Below, in pieces: positions 50,750 to 58,211 of a stretch of 64,000 bases of DNA. Below the pieces are notes generated by a model, which saw nothing but the letters and a program-made list of their open reading frames with translations, searched no databases and had not been told where the DNA came from. The DNA comes from Duganella sp. BJB476. Lineage in GTDB: Bacteria > Pseudomonadota > Gammaproteobacteria > Burkholderiales > Burkholderiaceae_D. The translations under genes and the position numbers were made by a program. The stretch lies in assembly GCF_003416895.1 (NCBI RefSeq), contig NZ_QVIO01000010.1, positions 1 through 64,000 of the forward strand, given 5' to 3'. Position 1 is the first letter of the stretch; every line of letters starts with the position of its first letter.

Positions 50750-51097
50750 TTAATCCAGCTTCCAGGCATAGTCGACCTTGGTCCAGGTTTCGGCGGGGGC
50801 GCCGTCCTTGGTGCCCGGCTTGAACTTGCAAGCGCTCAGGGACTTGATCGCCGCCTTGTCCAGGTTCTTGAAACCGCTGCTCTTGTCGATCTTGGAATCG
50901 GCCACGCTACCGTCGGCCTTGATCAGGAAAGACATCGACACCGTGCCCTGCTCTTCGTTCATCAACGACGCTTTCGGGTATTCGGCCTTGCAGGTTTTGG
51001 CATCAAAACTGGCCGGGACTTCGGCAGCGAACGCTACCGGTGCGCTCGAAACGAGCACTGCTGCGATCACACTCAACCAACGCTTATTTGTAGACAT
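50750..51097 (-). CDS. TonB C-terminal-domain protein (first tandem copy)
   Basis: A 115-residue exported protein. The signal peptide (LSVIAAVLVSSAPVAFAAEV) ends AFA before Ala. The mature part is a lone TonB-C domain: CKAEYPKASLMNEEQGTVSM, FLIKADGSVADSKIDKSSGF, and CKFKPGTKDG. There is no proline-rich spacer or membrane anchor, so it cannot be a full TonB. Two cysteines may form a disulfide. The ATG at 51097 has GGGGAA upstream. Close paralogue of the next gene. Confidence 0.88.
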   Translation of the reverse strand: MSTNKRWLSVIAAVLVSSAPVAFAAEVPASFDAKTCKAEYPKASLMNEEQGTVSMSFLIKADGSVADSKIDKSSGFKNLDKAAIKSLSACKFKPGTKDGAPAETWTKVDYAWKLD

Positions 51098-51163
51098 GAT
51101 TTCCCCAAGTGTAGATATCCGGCACTCAGGCCGCGCGAAGCCGCGCAGCCCGGTTGACACTGA

Positions 51164-51502
51164 TTACAGCTTCCAGCTATAGTCGACTTTGGTCCAGGTC
51201 TGGGCCACTGCGCCATCCTTGGTGCCCGGCTTGAACTTGCAAGCGCTCAGGGCTTTGACCGTGGCCTTGTCCAGGTTCTTGTATCCGCTCGACTTCTCAA
51301 CTTTGGACTCGACGACGTTGCCGTCGGCAGCCACCAGGAAGGACATGGTGACATCGCCCTGCTCTTCGTTCAGCAGCGATGCTTTAGGGTATTCAGCCTT
51401 GCAGCTCTTGGCATCCAGCGATGCTGGCACTTCACCGGCGAAGGCGGTCGAAGCGGCGGACAGGATGACGGCGGCGAATACACTGGTCGAAAACTTATTC
51501 AT
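51164..51502 (-). CDS. TonB C-terminal-domain protein (second tandem copy)
   Basis: About 112 residues with a signal peptide (MNKFSTSVFAAVILSAASTAFA) and the same TonB-C domain as its neighbour. Large blocks are identical (KAEYPKASL, NEEQG, ACKFKPGTKDG, WTKVDY), which indicates a recent tandem duplication. The ATG at 51502 has TGGGAA upstream. The two signal peptides differ more than the mature parts. Confidence 0.88.
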   Translation of the reverse strand: MNKFSTSVFAAVILSAASTAFAGEVPASLDAKSCKAEYPKASLLNEEQGDVTMSFLVAADGNVVESKVEKSSGYKNLDKATVKALSACKFKPGTKDGAVAQTWTKVDYSWKL

Positions 51503-51604
51503 TTTACAATTTCCCAACTAAATTATTATTAAAGACTGGTTTATCGAATCCCACAGCGGACCTACATGCCGCGCAAAAGCGCGACGGCAGACTGCGGCAA
51601 AGTT

Positions 51605-53353
51605 TTAAAACTCTTCCCACTCATCGCTGCCGGCTGCGCTAGCTGCCGAGGCGACTTTCTTCGGTTTGGCTGCTGCGGCAGGCGCCGGCGCGGAGGCCAG
51701 TTTCTTGACAGGAGCACGGGCAACGATCGGCTTGATCACCGCCTTGGCGGCGGCAGGCTGATACACCGGAGCCGACACGCGCTCCTCGCCTTCCACCAGT
51801 TTGAAGATGCTGACCACGCGCGACAGTTCGGCGGCCTGGTCTTGCAAGCTTTGTGCTGCGGCGGCGGCTTCTTCCACCAGCGCGGCATTTTGTTGGGTCA
51901 TGCTGTCCATCTCGATGATGGAGTGGTTGACCTGCTCGATGCCGGCGCTCTGTTCCTGGCTGGCGTTGGCGATCTCGCTCATGATGTCGGTCACGCGGCG
52001 CACCGAGGCCACCACTTCGTCCATCGTCACGCCGGCCTGGCCGACCAGCTTGGTGCCGGCGCCGACTTTTTCCACCGAGTCGTCGATCAGCATCTTGATT
52101 TCCTTGGCGGCGCCAGCGGAACGCTGGGCCAGGTTGCGCACTTCCGACGCCACCACCGCGAAGCCGCGGCCTTGTTCGCCGGCACGGGCCGCTTCCACTG
52201 CCGCGTTCAGCGCCAGGATGTTGGTCTGGAAGGCGATGCCGTCGATCACGCCGATGATGTCCACAATCTTCTTGGCCGAAGCGTCGATCGAGCTCATGGT
52301 GTTGACCACTTCCGACACCACTTTGCCGCCCTTGATCGCCACGTCCGACGCCGCCGAAGCCAGTTGATTGGCTTCGCGGGCATTGTCCGCATTCTGTTTC
52401 ACGGTCGAGGTCAGTTCTTCCATCGCCGAGGCGGTTTTTTCCAGCGAGCTGGCCTGCATTTCGGTACGCGACGACAGGTCGATATTGCCGGCGGCGATTT
52501 CACGCGAAGCGGTGCCGATGGTTTCGGTGCCGGAGCGGACCTGGCCCACGATGTCGACCAGGCTGTTGCGCATTTCCTTCATCTCGGACAGCAGGCTGTC
52601 CTTGTCGTTGCCGTTGGTGTCGATGGCGATCGACAGGTCGCCGTTGGCGATGCTGCCGGCGATCGAGGCGGTGTAGTCAGGCTCGCCGCCCAGCTGTTTC
52701 AGCAGGCCGCGGGTGATGATGTAAGCGGCGGCGACCGAAATCGCCACGGCCAGCACGCCCAGGATGATCATGAAGCTGCGGGCAGCCGAGAAGCCGGCGG
52801 CGGCGTCGGTCTGCACTTGCGCGTTCAGCTTGTCTTCCAGCGCGCCCAGTTGATCCAGTGCGGCCATCCATTTTTTCTGGGCCGGACGAATTTCCTTGAT
52901 CAGGACCTTGGTTGCTTCTTCGGCCTTGTTGGCCAGCCACAGTTCGGACGCCTTGGCGATGGCCGGCATGGCGATCGCTTCCTGCTCCTTGACCGTTGCC
53001 AGCAGCGCTTTTTCTTCAGCGCTGGCTTCGGTGGCGAACTGCGAGCTCAGTTTATTCTGTGCATCGGCGTACTTACCAGCCAGTTCCTTGATGCGGTTCA
53101 TTTCCGGTTCCATGTCGCCGGCATCGGTCATCAGGGTCAGGATGCGCAGCGAGGTCACGCGGTCGCCCACGTTCGAACGCATGTCGACCACCAGACGGGA
53201 CACCACGTTGTTCACGGTGATCACGTGATCCAGGCGATCCTGAATCTGTGCCATGCGGAAGATACCCACGGTGGTCACAGCCACCAGGAATAACAGAACC
53301 AGCGCGAATCCAAGACCCAGGCGCGTTCCGACTTTCATTTTTGCTAAATTCAT
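51605..53353 (-). CDS. Methyl-accepting chemotaxis protein
   Basis: A 582-residue transmembrane chemoreceptor. A membrane helix (about 11-31, LGLGFALVLLFLVAVTTVGI) precedes a four-helix-bundle sensor (about 35-190), a second helix (MIILGVLAVAISVAAAYIIT), a HAMP domain, and the long signalling coiled coil with its hairpin tip (GIAFQTNILALNAAVEAARA). The C-terminus carries an Ala/Lys/Pro linker and the tail DEWEEF, a CheR/CheB-tether-type motif. The ATG at 53353 has a purine-rich site. It stands alone, not next to other che genes. Confidence 0.95.
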   Translation of the reverse strand: MNLAKMKVGTRLGLGFALVLLFLVAVTTVGIFRMAQIQDRLDHVITVNNVVSRLVVDMRSNVGDRVTSLRILTLMTDAGDMEPEMNRIKELAGKYADAQNKLSSQFATEASAEEKALLATVKEQEAIAMPAIAKASELWLANKAEEATKVLIKEIRPAQKKWMAALDQLGALEDKLNAQVQTDAAAGFSAARSFMIILGVLAVAISVAAAYIITRGLLKQLGGEPDYTASIAGSIANGDLSIAIDTNGNDKDSLLSEMKEMRNSLVDIVGQVRSGTETIGTASREIAAGNIDLSSRTEMQASSLEKTASAMEELTSTVKQNADNAREANQLASAASDVAIKGGKVVSEVVNTMSSIDASAKKIVDIIGVIDGIAFQTNILALNAAVEAARAGEQGRGFAVVASEVRNLAQRSAGAAKEIKMLIDDSVEKVGAGTKLVGQAGVTMDEVVASVRRVTDIMSEIANASQEQSAGIEQVNHSIIEMDSMTQQNAALVEEAAAAAQSLQDQAAELSRVVSIFKLVEGEERVSAPVYQPAAAKAVIKPIVARAPVKKLASAPAPAAAAKPKKVASAASAAGSDEWEEF

Positions 53354-53700
53354 TTCGTCTTCTTCGTAAATGACACAGTTGATAAGAGTGCCCTGGAAAG
53401 TCTCGTCTCGTGCACGACACCATCCACCCGGCCCTTGCTGCTAGGTAATATCTATGACAGTAGCAAACAATGACTGCGAATGCAAAAACTTGCGGCTCCA
53501 CCAGCAGCATGCATGTAGTTTTACCGCACTATACAAACGTGAAATAAAGGTGGATATGTGTGTATATTCATGAATTATAGATGCAAATTTTGCCTCAAAG
53601 CAAGCAAAACCCGCCTAAAAAATACGCAAACGAACTTTCTGCGTGGAAATACCAACAGTCCAATATATTGTTTGCTAGAAACGCCAGTTTATGCTGTGAA
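53354..53700. other. Intergenic region upstream of the chemoreceptor
   Basis: These 347 bases become AT-rich from about 53500 to 53700 and hold no convincing gene. They should carry the chemoreceptor promoter and the end of the dusA transcript. I did not find a clear flagellar sigma-28 promoter or a terminator with a T run. Confidence 0.4.
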
Positions 53701-54726
53701 CTACGCAGCAATACGTAGGCGGGCAGCGGCTTCGCGCAGCAAATCGGCGTCGCCGAGGGCGAGTTTTTTGGAGTCGGACAGAACCTGACGGAATGCACGG
53801 GCGCCGGGCAGGCCGGTCATCAGGCCCAGCATGTGGCGGGTGATGGTGTTGAGCTTCAAGCCGCGGGCGCCGTGCTGGGCCAGTTGGGCTTGAATATAGG
53901 GGATCATCGCTTCGAGCACTTCTTCGCGGCTCTTGGGGGCGCGCGCGTCGCCGTAGTAGCGCTGGTCGAAACCGGCCATCACGAAGGGGTTGTGATAGGC
54001 CTCGCGGCCCAGCATGACGCCATCCAGGTGCTGCAGATGCTCGTCGATCTCGGCTTCGGTCTTGACGCCGCCGTTGATAATGATTTCGAAGTCAGGGAAA
54101 TCGCGCTTGAGCTGGTAGGCGAATTCATACTTCAGCGGCGGTACTTCGCGGTTCTCTTTGGGCGACAGGCCCTTCAGAATGGCGTTGCGCGCATGCACGA
54201 TGAAGGTCTTGCAGCCGGCCTCGGCCACGGTGCCGACGAAGTCGCGCACGAAGTCGTAGCTTTCGGTCTGGTCGATGCCGACGCGGTGCTTGACGGTGAC
54301 GTCGATGCTGACGGCGTCGCGCATGGCTTTGACGCAGTCGGCCACCAGTTGCGGCTCGGCCATCAGGCAGGCGCCGAAAGCGCCCTTCTGCACGCGCTCG
54401 GACGGGCAACCGCAGTTGAGGTTGATTTCGTCGTAGCCCCACTTCTCGCCCAGCTTGGCGCTGGTGGCGAGGTCGGCCGGATCGCTGCCGCCCAGCTGCA
54501 GCGCCACCGGATGCTCTTCATCGTTGAAGCGCAGGTGGCGTTCGACGTCGCCATAGACCAGCGCGCCGGTGGTGACCATCTCGGTGTACAGCCAGGTGTG
54601 CTGGCTGATATGACGGTGGAACACGCGGCAATGGCGGTCAGTCCAGTCCATCATCGGCGCGACGGACAGGCGGCGGCTCGCTTTGACGGGCGCGGTGTCG
54701 GTGGTCGGCAGGGTGATGATGGTCAT
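53701..54726 (-). CDS. dusA: tRNA-dihydrouridine(20/20a) synthase DusA
   Basis: FMN-dependent enzyme reducing U20/U20a in the D-loop of tRNA. The start of the barrel is RRLSVAPMMDWTDRHCRVFH. The catalytic cysteine lies in NLNCGCPSERVQKGAFGACL, with substrate motifs DVTVKHRVGID and FEIIINGGVKT. About 341 residues. I use the ATG at 54726, because the frame's earlier ATG at 54771 overlaps a -10 box (TATAAT at 54760-54765) that probably drives this gene. Confidence 0.96.
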   Translation of the reverse strand: MTIITLPTTDTAPVKASRRLSVAPMMDWTDRHCRVFHRHISQHTWLYTEMVTTGALVYGDVERHLRFNDEEHPVALQLGGSDPADLATSAKLGEKWGYDEINLNCGCPSERVQKGAFGACLMAEPQLVADCVKAMRDAVSIDVTVKHRVGIDQTESYDFVRDFVGTVAEAGCKTFIVHARNAILKGLSPKENREVPPLKYEFAYQLKRDFPDFEIIINGGVKTEAEIDEHLQHLDGVMLGREAYHNPFVMAGFDQRYYGDARAPKSREEVLEAMIPYIQAQLAQHGARGLKLNTITRHMLGLMTGLPGARAFRQVLSDSKKLALGDADLLREAAARLRIAA

Positions 54727-54759
54727 GGCGGCAACTATGGGAATCGCTTGGGGGTCGAC

Positions 54760-54765
54760 ATTATA
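54760..54765 (-). promoter_or_regulatory. -10 box of dusA
   Basis: TATAAT on the minus strand overlaps the stop region of the XRE-cupin gene and lies 34 bases before the dusA start. The matching -35 would lie inside that gene's last codons. Confidence 0.5.
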
Positions 54766-55345
54766 TCGCAAACGGCAGCGTCACCAGGCCGACCAGGTAG
54801 CGCGCCGGCCGCTTGCCGGGATTGGCGTAGCTGATGTGCTGGTCTTCGCGGATGGCCAGGCAGTCGCCCGCTTCCAGCCGCCATTGCTGGTCGCCGGCGC
54901 TGATGTCCATCACGCCGTCGAGCAGCCAGACTTGCTGGTGGACGTCGGCATCACGCACCACCTGCTCGTAGGTCACGCGCTGGCCCGGCGGGAACACCAC
55001 CTCCACCAGCTGCAGCGGCGAGCGCGCGGCCGGCGACAGTTGCCGCCGCACATAGCCGGAGGCCGGGTCGGTCCACACCGGCTGGTCGGCGGCCCGTTGC
55101 AGCGGCGACGGCGCGGCCGGCTCGCCCTCCCCCGCCTCGAACAAGGCCGCCAGCGTGACGCCGAGCGCGCCGGCCAGCTTGTCCAGCACGGTGGCGGTGG
55201 CGCTGCTTTCGCCGCGCTCGATCAGTGAAATATTGGAGCGGCTCACGCCGCTGCGCTCGGCCAATGCCGTCAGCGACAGCCCGCGACTGTCGCGCAAGGC
55301 CAGCAGGCGGCTGGCAATGAGTTTGTTGATATCCATGAAATCCAT
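54761..55345 (-). CDS. XRE-family regulator with cupin domain
   Basis: A 194-residue repressor of the SutR/PuuR type. An N-terminal helix-turn-helix (RLLALRDSRGLSLTALAERS; GVSRSNISLIERGESSATAT) is followed by a linker and a cupin barrel (about 100-190: VVFPPGQRVTYEQVVRDADV and GVMDISAGDQQWRLEAGDC) that binds a small ligand. The start may be the ATG at 55345 or the one at 55336. The second fits a leaderless transcript from the -10 box at 55344-55349. It is divergent from the acetyltransferase at 55372 and very probably controls it and itself. Confidence 0.9.
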   Translation of the reverse strand: MDFMDINKLIASRLLALRDSRGLSLTALAERSGVSRSNISLIERGESSATATVLDKLAGALGVTLAALFEAGEGEPAAPSPLQRAADQPVWTDPASGYVRRQLSPAARSPLQLVEVVFPPGQRVTYEQVVRDADVHQQVWLLDGVMDISAGDQQWRLEAGDCLAIREDQHISYANPGKRPARYLVGLVTLPFAI

Positions 55346-55357
55346 TATACTGGATTT
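55323..55357. promoter_or_regulatory. Divergent promoter and palindromic operator
   Basis: The palindrome AAATCCA-TTATAC-TGGATTT lies at 55338-55357. Its centre holds TATACT (plus, 55346) and TATAAT (minus, 55344-55349), so both genes share one operator. TTGTTG at 55323 is 17 bases from TATACT. A repressor bound here would silence both directions. Confidence 0.6.
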
Positions 55358-55371
55358 CCATATCCATTAAA

Positions 55372-55842
55372 ATGCCCGACGCCACTATGCAGATCGCCTT
55401 TGAATCCCCCGACCAGCCCGGAGTCATCGCCCTGATTACCGACCTCGACGCCTATCAGCTGAGCCTTTATCCACCGGAAAGCGTGTACGCGCTGGATTTG
55501 CCGTCGCTGATGCAGCCGCATGTCAAATTTGCGGTGGCGCGCGATGCCGCGGGCGCCATCGTCGGTTGCGGCGCCGTCGTGCTGACGCCGGAATATGGCG
55601 AGATCAAGCGCATGTATGTGCAGCCCGCCGCGCGCGGGCAAGGACTGGCGCGCGGCGTGCTGGCCCTGCTGGAACAGGCGGCGCGGGACCAGGGTTGTCC
55701 GCAGCTGGTGCTGGAATCCGGCCCGTCCCAGCCGGAAGCGCTGGGTCTGTACGAGCGCCACGGCTTCCAGCGCTGCGGCCCTTACGGCGATTATCCGGAC
55801 GATCCGCTGAGCGTCTTCATGCGCAAGCCGCTCGACCGCTGA
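55372..55842 (+). CDS. GNAT-family N-acetyltransferase
   Basis: A 156-residue acetyl-CoA-dependent acyltransferase. The acetyl-CoA motif is EIKRMYVQPAARGQGLARGV (R/Q-x-x-G-x-G/A type), followed by LVLESGPSQPEALGLYERHG and FQRCGPYGDYPDDPLSVFM. The acceptor is unknown; the ending is typical of members acting on small amines or protein side chains. It is divergent from its probable regulator and ends one base before the convergent DUF3141 gene. Confidence 0.92.
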   Translation: MPDATMQIAFESPDQPGVIALITDLDAYQLSLYPPESVYALDLPSLMQPHVKFAVARDAAGAIVGCGAVVLTPEYGEIKRMYVQPAARGQGLARGVLALLEQAARDQGCPQLVLESGPSQPEALGLYERHGFQRCGPYGDYPDDPLSVFMRKPLDR

Positions 55843-58080
55843 TCACGCCTTGCTCTTCTTGCCCACCACCGCCAGCTTCGGCGGGCGCGCCTCGAACATC
55901 GCCGCGATCCGCTTCAGCCGCACCGCGCCGTCGCCGGTCAAGGTGCCGGTGGCGCCGGCCACCTGGCGCACGATGGCCAGCGCCGTCGCGCGCGCTTCAG
56001 GATCGTCCGGCAGCAGCAGCGGCAGGTCGCGCACCGCCGCTTCCTCGTTCACTTGCAACATCAGGTACTGCTCGCGCAAGATGGATTTGAAGTGCGTGAC
56101 GCTGAGCTCCTTGTCGTCCGAGGTGCGCAGGCGCAGCTGGCGGATGGTGGCGAAGGCGCGCTCGTCGGCGGCGCTCATTTCCGGGCTGCGGTAGATATAC
56201 AGCAGGCCGCGGATGATGGCTTCGGTGACGCCGCCTTCGGCTGTCTTCAGCGCCGCCGCCGCGCGGTGCGCGTTCAGCATGGCCTCGCGCGCGATGTCGC
56301 GGCCGATGCGGCGCGGACGGCCGCCGTCGGTGCGCAAGCCCACCAGCGCCTGCAGCAAGGGCGAACCATACATGTCGAGGAAGATTTTTTCGGTGGCCTG
56401 GTCGCGCAGGTCGCGGTAACGGTCCAGCGCATCGACGATCTGCTGCGACATCGCTTCCTGCATCTGCATGAAGACGTTGTCCGCCGCCACCGGACGGCGT
56501 TCGGCGCGCACTTTGGCGGCCATCTCCGGGATGCCGTCGAGCAAAGGATTCTTGCTGGAGAACATGCGGTAGCGCAGGCGCAGCGGATGCGTCTCGCGCT
56601 GCTGTTCGGCGCTCGATTCGGTGACCATGGACTTGACCAGCGGACTGGCGAAAGTACGGTACAGGCCGGTGTTGATTTCCGACAGGCGGGCCACGGTGGC
56701 GAAGCGGCGTTCGTCTTCGATATCGTTGCCGCCCAGCGCGCGCAGCACATCCAGGCCACGCCGCTCGAAGCGCATCACGTAGTCGCCCGCCCCCATGTCG
56801 CCGGAGGCGATTTCCGCCTGCAGCATTTCCTCGTCCTTGTCGAGGAACACCGCTTCGTACAGGCCGGGCGGCATGATGTCGATCATGTCCATCGCCGCCG
56901 TGAATTCCTCGTGCTCCTTGTTGGCCACCGAGGCCGAGACGAAGATGCCGAGGTGGCCTATGCTCTGGTGCATCGAGTAGATGATGGTCTGGCCGCCGGC
57001 CACCAGCGCGGCGTCGTCCTCGTACAGGTCCAGCACCCAGCCCAGCGCCTGCTGCGGGGGCGTGATGTCGTCGCCCCACGAGCAGAACACCACGATCGGC
57101 GATTTAATATTGCGCAGGTCGATGCGGTGGCCGTTGCTGTCCATTAGCGCGGCGTCGCTCAGGCGGTTGCCGACGAACAGCGAGTCGGCGATGTACTGCA
57201 TTTCGCCGGCGTTCAGCAGCACCGGATTGCCCCACCACTTTTCAAATTCCAGGAAGCGCTCGGCCTCGGTGTCGATCTTCGAATAGACGTTGTAGTTCTT
57301 GCTCCACAAGGTGTTCGATGGATTCATTTTCTCGAAGTTGGCGACCAGTTGCGCGCCGTCGAAAATACCGTTGCCGAGGTCGCCCGCCAGCGCCGTCATC
57401 CAGGTGCCGCCGAGCACGCCGCCCAGGTAGCGCAAGGGGTTCTTGCCGCGCACGCCGGCCCAGTACGACAGCGGCGCGCCGGCCAGCACCAGCGGGCCGA
57501 CCAGGTCGGGATTGAGGGCGCTGGTCATCATGATCTGCCAGCCGGCCTGGCAGTTGCCGATCAGCGCAGGCTTGCCGTCGGCCAGCGGATGCAGCTCGGC
57601 CACCTTGGCGATGAACTGCGCCTCGGCGCGGCACACGTCCTCGATGGTCTGGCCCGGCACCGGCTGCGGCAGGAAGCCGACGAAGTAGCACGGATGGCCG
57701 GCCTTGAGCACCACGCCGATCTCGCTGTCCTGCTTCATGCCGCCGATGCCGGGGCCGTGGCCGGCGCGCGGATCGAACACGATGAAGGGCCGCTTGTGCG
57801 GATCGGGAGCCACGCCGTCCGGCGGCGTGATGTACAGCAGGCCGTAATTGACCGGGCGCGCCAGGTGGCGGCCGTCGACGATGGTGGTGAATTCAAAACT
57901 CAGCACATGGGGTGCGGTCTGTTCGTGACGGTGGTTGCGCTCGTCGCCGCGCTGGCGCAGCACGTCCATGAACAGCACGCTGCGCTGGCAGGCGTCGACC
58001 CAGTAATCGGTCGCCTGCTGGGCCAGCGCAAAGGGATTGCCGGGCCATTGCGGCCACGGGTTGGTCTTGTCGTCGCTCAC
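55843..58080 (-). CDS. DUF3141 alpha/beta-hydrolase (PHA synthase-like)
   Basis: A 745-residue protein of the DUF3141 family. The alpha/beta-hydrolase core has a Cys nucleophile elbow, LIGNCQAGW, like the GxCxGG of polyhydroxyalkanoate synthases, preceded by VFDPRAGHGPG and followed by the acid/His regions (VVFCSWGDDITPP; YSMHQSIGHLGIF). A long helical C-terminal domain (about 430-745) follows. The family is tied to PHA metabolism and quorum or phosphate loci by association, but its reaction is not proven. I use the GTG at 58080, with GGAGGA upstream; the frame to 58134 extends across that site. Confidence 0.88.
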   Translation of the reverse strand: MSDDKTNPWPQWPGNPFALAQQATDYWVDACQRSVLFMDVLRQRGDERNHRHEQTAPHVLSFEFTTIVDGRHLARPVNYGLLYITPPDGVAPDPHKRPFIVFDPRAGHGPGIGGMKQDSEIGVVLKAGHPCYFVGFLPQPVPGQTIEDVCRAEAQFIAKVAELHPLADGKPALIGNCQAGWQIMMTSALNPDLVGPLVLAGAPLSYWAGVRGKNPLRYLGGVLGGTWMTALAGDLGNGIFDGAQLVANFEKMNPSNTLWSKNYNVYSKIDTEAERFLEFEKWWGNPVLLNAGEMQYIADSLFVGNRLSDAALMDSNGHRIDLRNIKSPIVVFCSWGDDITPPQQALGWVLDLYEDDAALVAGGQTIIYSMHQSIGHLGIFVSASVANKEHEEFTAAMDMIDIMPPGLYEAVFLDKDEEMLQAEIASGDMGAGDYVMRFERRGLDVLRALGGNDIEDERRFATVARLSEINTGLYRTFASPLVKSMVTESSAEQQRETHPLRLRYRMFSSKNPLLDGIPEMAAKVRAERRPVAADNVFMQMQEAMSQQIVDALDRYRDLRDQATEKIFLDMYGSPLLQALVGLRTDGGRPRRIGRDIAREAMLNAHRAAAALKTAEGGVTEAIIRGLLYIYRSPEMSAADERAFATIRQLRLRTSDDKELSVTHFKSILREQYLMLQVNEEAAVRDLPLLLPDDPEARATALAIVRQVAGATGTLTGDGAVRLKRIAAMFEARPPKLAVVGKKSKA

Positions 58081-58160
58081 GGCACTTCCTCCATGCGGTT
58101 TATGCTGCCATGCGTCAAAGTACCCTAGCGACAACGAAAACGCAAACGAAACCCACGCAT

Positions 58161-58190
58161 AAAAAAACCGCAGCCGGAGCTGCGGTTTCG
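58161..58190 (-). terminator. Terminator of the TonB-dependent receptor
   Basis: AAACCGCAGC pairs with GCTGCGGTTT around CGGA and ends in a T run on the minus strand, 22 bases past the receptor stop. Confidence 0.85.
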
Positions 58191-58211
58191 GGTCGGACTA
58201 CGATGCCAGGC

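Noticed and set aside
53558..53788. 76-aa frame before dusA
   Set aside because: It starts in AT-rich intergenic DNA, lacks a ribosome site and runs into the antisense of dusA.
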